Notes under the pieces: generated by a model
Told to the model about the DNA's origin: nothing
The model's input: the letters and a program-made list of their open reading frames with translations, nothing else
The model's database searches: none
In this document: one piece after another, positions 47,711 through 49,429 of the stretch
How positions within the stretch are numbered: the first letter of the stretch is position 1
Layout of the letters: each line of letters begins with the position of its first letter
Virus record (IMG/VR): IMGVR_UViG_3300025082_000011
Span: 1 to 49,429 of that record
Reading direction: 5' to 3' (one strand)
DNA length: 49,429 nt
Source: a virus
Translations under genes and position numbers: made by a program

Positions 47711-47748
47711 GGTGGTTTGGTTCCCTATAAAAGGAAAACCAAACCACC
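47711..47748. other. 12-bp stem hairpin
   Basis: GGTGGTTTGGTT and AACCAAACCACC pair perfectly around a 14-nt loop (47723-47736) whose ends can pair further (TCC/GGA). The left arm is also part of a tandem GGTGGTTT duplication starting at 47703. It directly precedes the repeat units and may form a cruciform at the origin. Confidence 0.6.
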
Positions 47749-47750
47749 CC

Positions 47751-48033
47751 CTACTACCGAATAAAACAATTATAAGGCGTTAGAAAGCTTCTAACAATTT
47801 GTTAGAAAGCTTCTAACAATTTGTCAGATACTACCGAATAAAACAACTATAAGGCGCCAGAAAGCTTCTGGCAAATTGCCAGAAAGCTTCTGGCAATTTT
47901 GCGCTTGCTGCGCGTTGGCCCCTACTGCCGAATAAAATAACTATAAGGCGTCAGAAAGCTTCTTACAATTTGTCGGAAAGCTTCTTACAATTTGCCAGAA
48001 TGCTCTTGGCGATTTTGCGCTTGCTGCGCTTTC
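47751..48033. repeat. Three imperfect repeat units with covarying inner palindromes
   Basis: Units start at 47751, 47828 and 47921. Each begins CTACYRCCGAATAAAAYAA, continues TATAAGGCG, then has two or three palindromes of the form arm-AAAGCTT-arm separated by CAATTTG. Arms are TTAG/CTAA twice in unit 1, CCAG/CTGG twice in unit 2, and TCAG/CTTA, TCGG/CTTA and CCAG/TTGG in unit 3. Units 2 and 3 end with a GCGCTTGCTGCGC hairpin. Paired changes in both arms show that the palindrome itself is maintained. Confidence 0.8.
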
Positions 48034-48481
48034 TTGCGCACCTCATACAGTAACCCCCACTAGTCACAAGGTACTGTACGCCTTTGGCAACAAAAGGTAC
48101 CGGAATACTACACAGGGGTTTTTCGGTACTTTTGGCGCCATTTGGCGCTTGCTGCGCGGTGGGTGTGGTAGGGCCAAGGTACTGTACCGTTCCCGCAACA
48201 GGAGCGGGCTACAACAAAGCCGCGGGGATTACTAGACCAATAAACTCGGGTGGGGTTTTTCGGTAAATTTCTGGCGGTTTGTTGTCGGGTGCTTTTCTGG
48301 CGCAAATTGAAAAGGGGGTCCCAAATCAAAACACACGCACAGTGCGGCTAATGTACCTACCCCGGGGGTTATCTAACCGTACAGTACACTACACCAAAGC
48401 CGCCACCACACAAAACTCCTACACTCCCACACACCCACCACCGCGCAACAATGCGCCCTGCACTAAACCGATACACCCGCC

Positions 48482-48557
48482 AGAACACTTGTTCTAATTT
48501 GCGATATTAGGCAATCTCGCAAGGCGTAGAACACCTGTTCTATAGAACACTTGTTCT
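48482..48557. promoter_or_regulatory. Three GAAC-N4-GTTC (LexA-box-like) operators
   Basis: AGAACACTTGTTCT at 48482-48495, AGAACACCTGTTCT at 48528-48541, and AGAACACTTGTTCT at 48544-48557. The core GAAC-N4-GTTC equals the Gram-positive-type SOS box. A fourth, partly degenerate copy overlaps the late -35 (47337-47350). They lie about 230-300 bp upstream of the plus-strand promoter. Confidence 0.65.
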
Positions 48558-48574
48558 AACCAATGCCCGTATCC

Positions 48575-48607
48575 GAACCCATGCCGAACCCATGCCGAAC
48601 CGATGCG
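48575..48607. repeat. 11-bp tandem triplicate
   Basis: GAACCCATGCC, GAACCCATGCC and GAACCGATGCG are in direct tandem, one per helical turn. They could be iterons for an initiator or operator sites. They lie between the LexA-like boxes and the plus-strand promoter. Confidence 0.6.
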
Positions 48608-48781
48608 TGAAAAACTAGCAGCGGTTTTACCTGTTAGCGCGTCACATATCCCCGCCCTACAGCACGCGCCAATTCCACAACCCGCAACAGTGACCGAACC
48701 CGCCGAACCACGCGCCAGTTTCGGCCACTGTCACGGGCTGCTACCATCGGCGCGGACTATTCTATTACTCAATATTGGTGC

Positions 48782-48810
48782 TTGACAAGATAGTGCTTGT
48801 GCTGTATACT
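48782..48810 (+). promoter_or_regulatory. Near-consensus promoter of the plus-strand block
   Basis: TTGACA (48782-48787) and TATACT (48805-48810) are 17 nt apart. The start site should be near 48817. AGTGCT (48793-48798) and AGCACT (48822-48827), and GGTGCT/AGCACC further out, form inverted repeats around the -10, suggesting repressor control. Confidence 0.82.
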
Positions 48811-48859
48811 TGACAATAGTTAGCACTTTAGCACCTTAACAACTTAGCGCGAGGGTTCC

Positions 48860-49009
48860 GTGAAGTCTGGAACCTGTAGCATATCCGCCCGTGACATTGT
48901 AAGCAATCCCAAACACGCGCAGCGAGAGAAGATTCGCGGCACGGCGGGGCAAGAAGTGGGCGACGGGTTGTTAGTTTGTCCCACTGCTGGAGGTAGGTCT
49001 AATCAATAA
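48860..49009 (+). CDS. Possible 49-residue leader ORF (GTG start)
   Basis: GTG at 48860 follows GAGGG by 4 nt, about 43 nt after the predicted start site, and opens 49 codons (SISARDIVSNPKHAQREKIR, later GDGLLVCPTAGG). No family is recognised and the spacing is short. If not coding, 48817-49156 is a 340-nt untranslated leader with no other frame seen. Confidence 0.35.
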   Translation: MKSGTCSISARDIVSNPKHAQREKIRGTAGQEVGDGLLVCPTAGGRSNQ

Positions 49010-49156
49010 TCCCTACAGCACTCCAGTCCCTTGAGCGGATAAATATCTTCAGGAATGACCCAAAGTCCCCACCAGTGACGCAAAGCCCCGTAAGACGCTG
49101 ATACATCAGACTCGACTATATCAACGGGCTACACCCAACACCACCGGAGGTAGACA

Positions 49157-49378
49157 ATGATTGACCCGTATGACTATGACAGCCGACAAGAGTACTTACA
49201 AGCAATGTCGGACGAATTCGACATACCAGCCAGCAGCATTGTGCAACTGGGCGAGATAACCGGCGACGGTAACATGGGTTTTGGTGAAGGACTGGTCGCC
49301 GAGTTGTACTTCCACCTTCAGGATTACCAGCTCGCTACGCCTACATCGGTCAGCATCAATCTCAACGACTACATCTAA
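49157..49378 (+). CDS. Hypothetical acidic protein (73 aa)
   Basis: ATG 49157 follows GGAGG by 6 nt, a strong ribosome-binding site. The product is acidic, with SRQEYLQAMSDEFDIPASSI resembling a short helix-turn-helix-like start, and then LVAELYFHLQDYQL. No family is recognised. It is the first well-supported gene of the plus-strand block; its stop overlaps the next ATG (TAATG). Confidence 0.65.
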   Translation: MIDPYDYDSRQEYLQAMSDEFDIPASSIVQLGEITGDGNMGFGEGLVAELYFHLQDYQLATPTSVSINLNDYI

Positions 49379-49429
49379 TGACTGCCGAAACAATAGATAT
49401 AACACCCACAGTTGTCCGAATTACTGACA
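49378..49429 (+). CDS. Start of a gene cut by the window end
   Basis: ATG at 49378 overlaps the upstream TAA and opens MTAETIDITPTVVRITD to the last base. It may be the 5' part of the gene at 2-295. A direct circular join gives ACG then TAG, so bases are missing or the join is not real. Confidence 0.5.
   Translation, partial: MTAETIDITPTVVRITD

Larger units (their letters stand above)
47470..48780. other. Repeat-rich non-coding control region (about 1.3 kb)
   Basis: No frame here has both a good start and protein-like composition; the listed ORFs are short and low in quality. It separates the divergent late (minus) and early (plus) promoters. Contents: CACTTAA/TTAAGTG arms (47510-47550), the palindrome TGTCAGTGACA (47629-47639), a parS-like site, a long hairpin, three covarying repeat units, three GCGCTTGCTGCGC hairpins (47901, 48017, 48145), GGTACTGTACC (48175-48185), a CCCGC/GCGGG hairpin (48193-48209), GAAC-N4-GTTC boxes, and an 11-bp triplicate (48575-48607). 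It is the likeliest origin, partition and switch region. Confidence 0.7.

Noticed and set aside
47751-48033. CRISPR array
   Set aside because: There are only three units, with internal palindromes and no unique spacers of constant length, and no cas genes.
48084-48785. Short ORFs in the control region (48084-48266, 48279-48497, 48603-48785)
   Set aside because: No ribosome-binding sites, they overlap repeats and palindromes, and composition is not protein-like.

Overview
The window reads as a nearly complete genome of a tailed, probably temperate bacteriophage with a podovirus-like gene set. It has an N4-gp56-type major capsid protein, portal, large terminase, a propeller-like tail hub protein, fibres, a 4,214-residue virion protein, a DnaB-type helicase and a tyrosine integrase. 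No bacterial housekeeping genes are present. Membrane-anchored proteins with Pro/Thr-rich linkers (PT-V-PT type) in the lysis region recall secreted proteins of Chloroflexota, and GAAC-N4-GTTC sites resemble Gram-positive-type SOS boxes. The host assignment is only a hint. The two ends each hold part of a plus-strand gene. Joining them directly puts an in-frame stop at the junction, so the contig is either open or imperfectly closed.

There are three transcription blocks. (1) A plus-strand block begins at a near-consensus promoter (48782-48810), runs off the right end, and appears to resume at the left end (2-2109). It holds small unknown genes, a 35-residue membrane peptide and the integrase, and closes at a terminator near 2130. 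(2) A minus-strand early block runs from a consensus promoter at 10746-10774 down to 2146: ribbon-helix-helix regulator, unknown genes, a tRNA-like RNA, DUF932-like protein, winged-helix initiator, DnaB-like helicase, nucleases, zinc-ribbon proteins, and then a lysis-like group (RlpA/3D-like protein, LysM protein, LL-H-type holin). (3) A minus-strand late block runs from a consensus promoter at 47312-47340 down to 11171: tRNA-like leader, terminase, HNH protein, portal, two huge virion proteins (about 17.4 kb, 35% of the window), scaffold, capsid, adaptor, tail proteins and fibres, micro-genes, a two-domain lysin and a metallophosphoesterase.

Between the divergent plus and late promoters lies about 1.3 kb of non-coding DNA. 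It contains a 16-bp parS-like palindrome, a long hairpin, three imperfect repeats of 77-113 bp whose inner palindromes covary, three copies of a GCGC hairpin and three GAAC-N4-GTTC boxes. This is the best candidate for origin, centromere and lysis/lysogeny control. A second regulatory gap (10739-11170) separates the two minus-strand blocks.

The strongest novel candidate is a predicted programmed -1 frameshift at 3783-3815. It would fuse a 64-residue membrane anchor to an RlpA/3D-like domain and give a protein built like its LysM neighbour. Others are the covarying repeats, a lysin that fuses a GH24 muramidase to a clan GH-A glycosidase, and a tail protein with a degenerate nuclease domain. 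No DNA polymerase, primase, CI-like repressor or ParA was recognised, so replication probably relies on the host.
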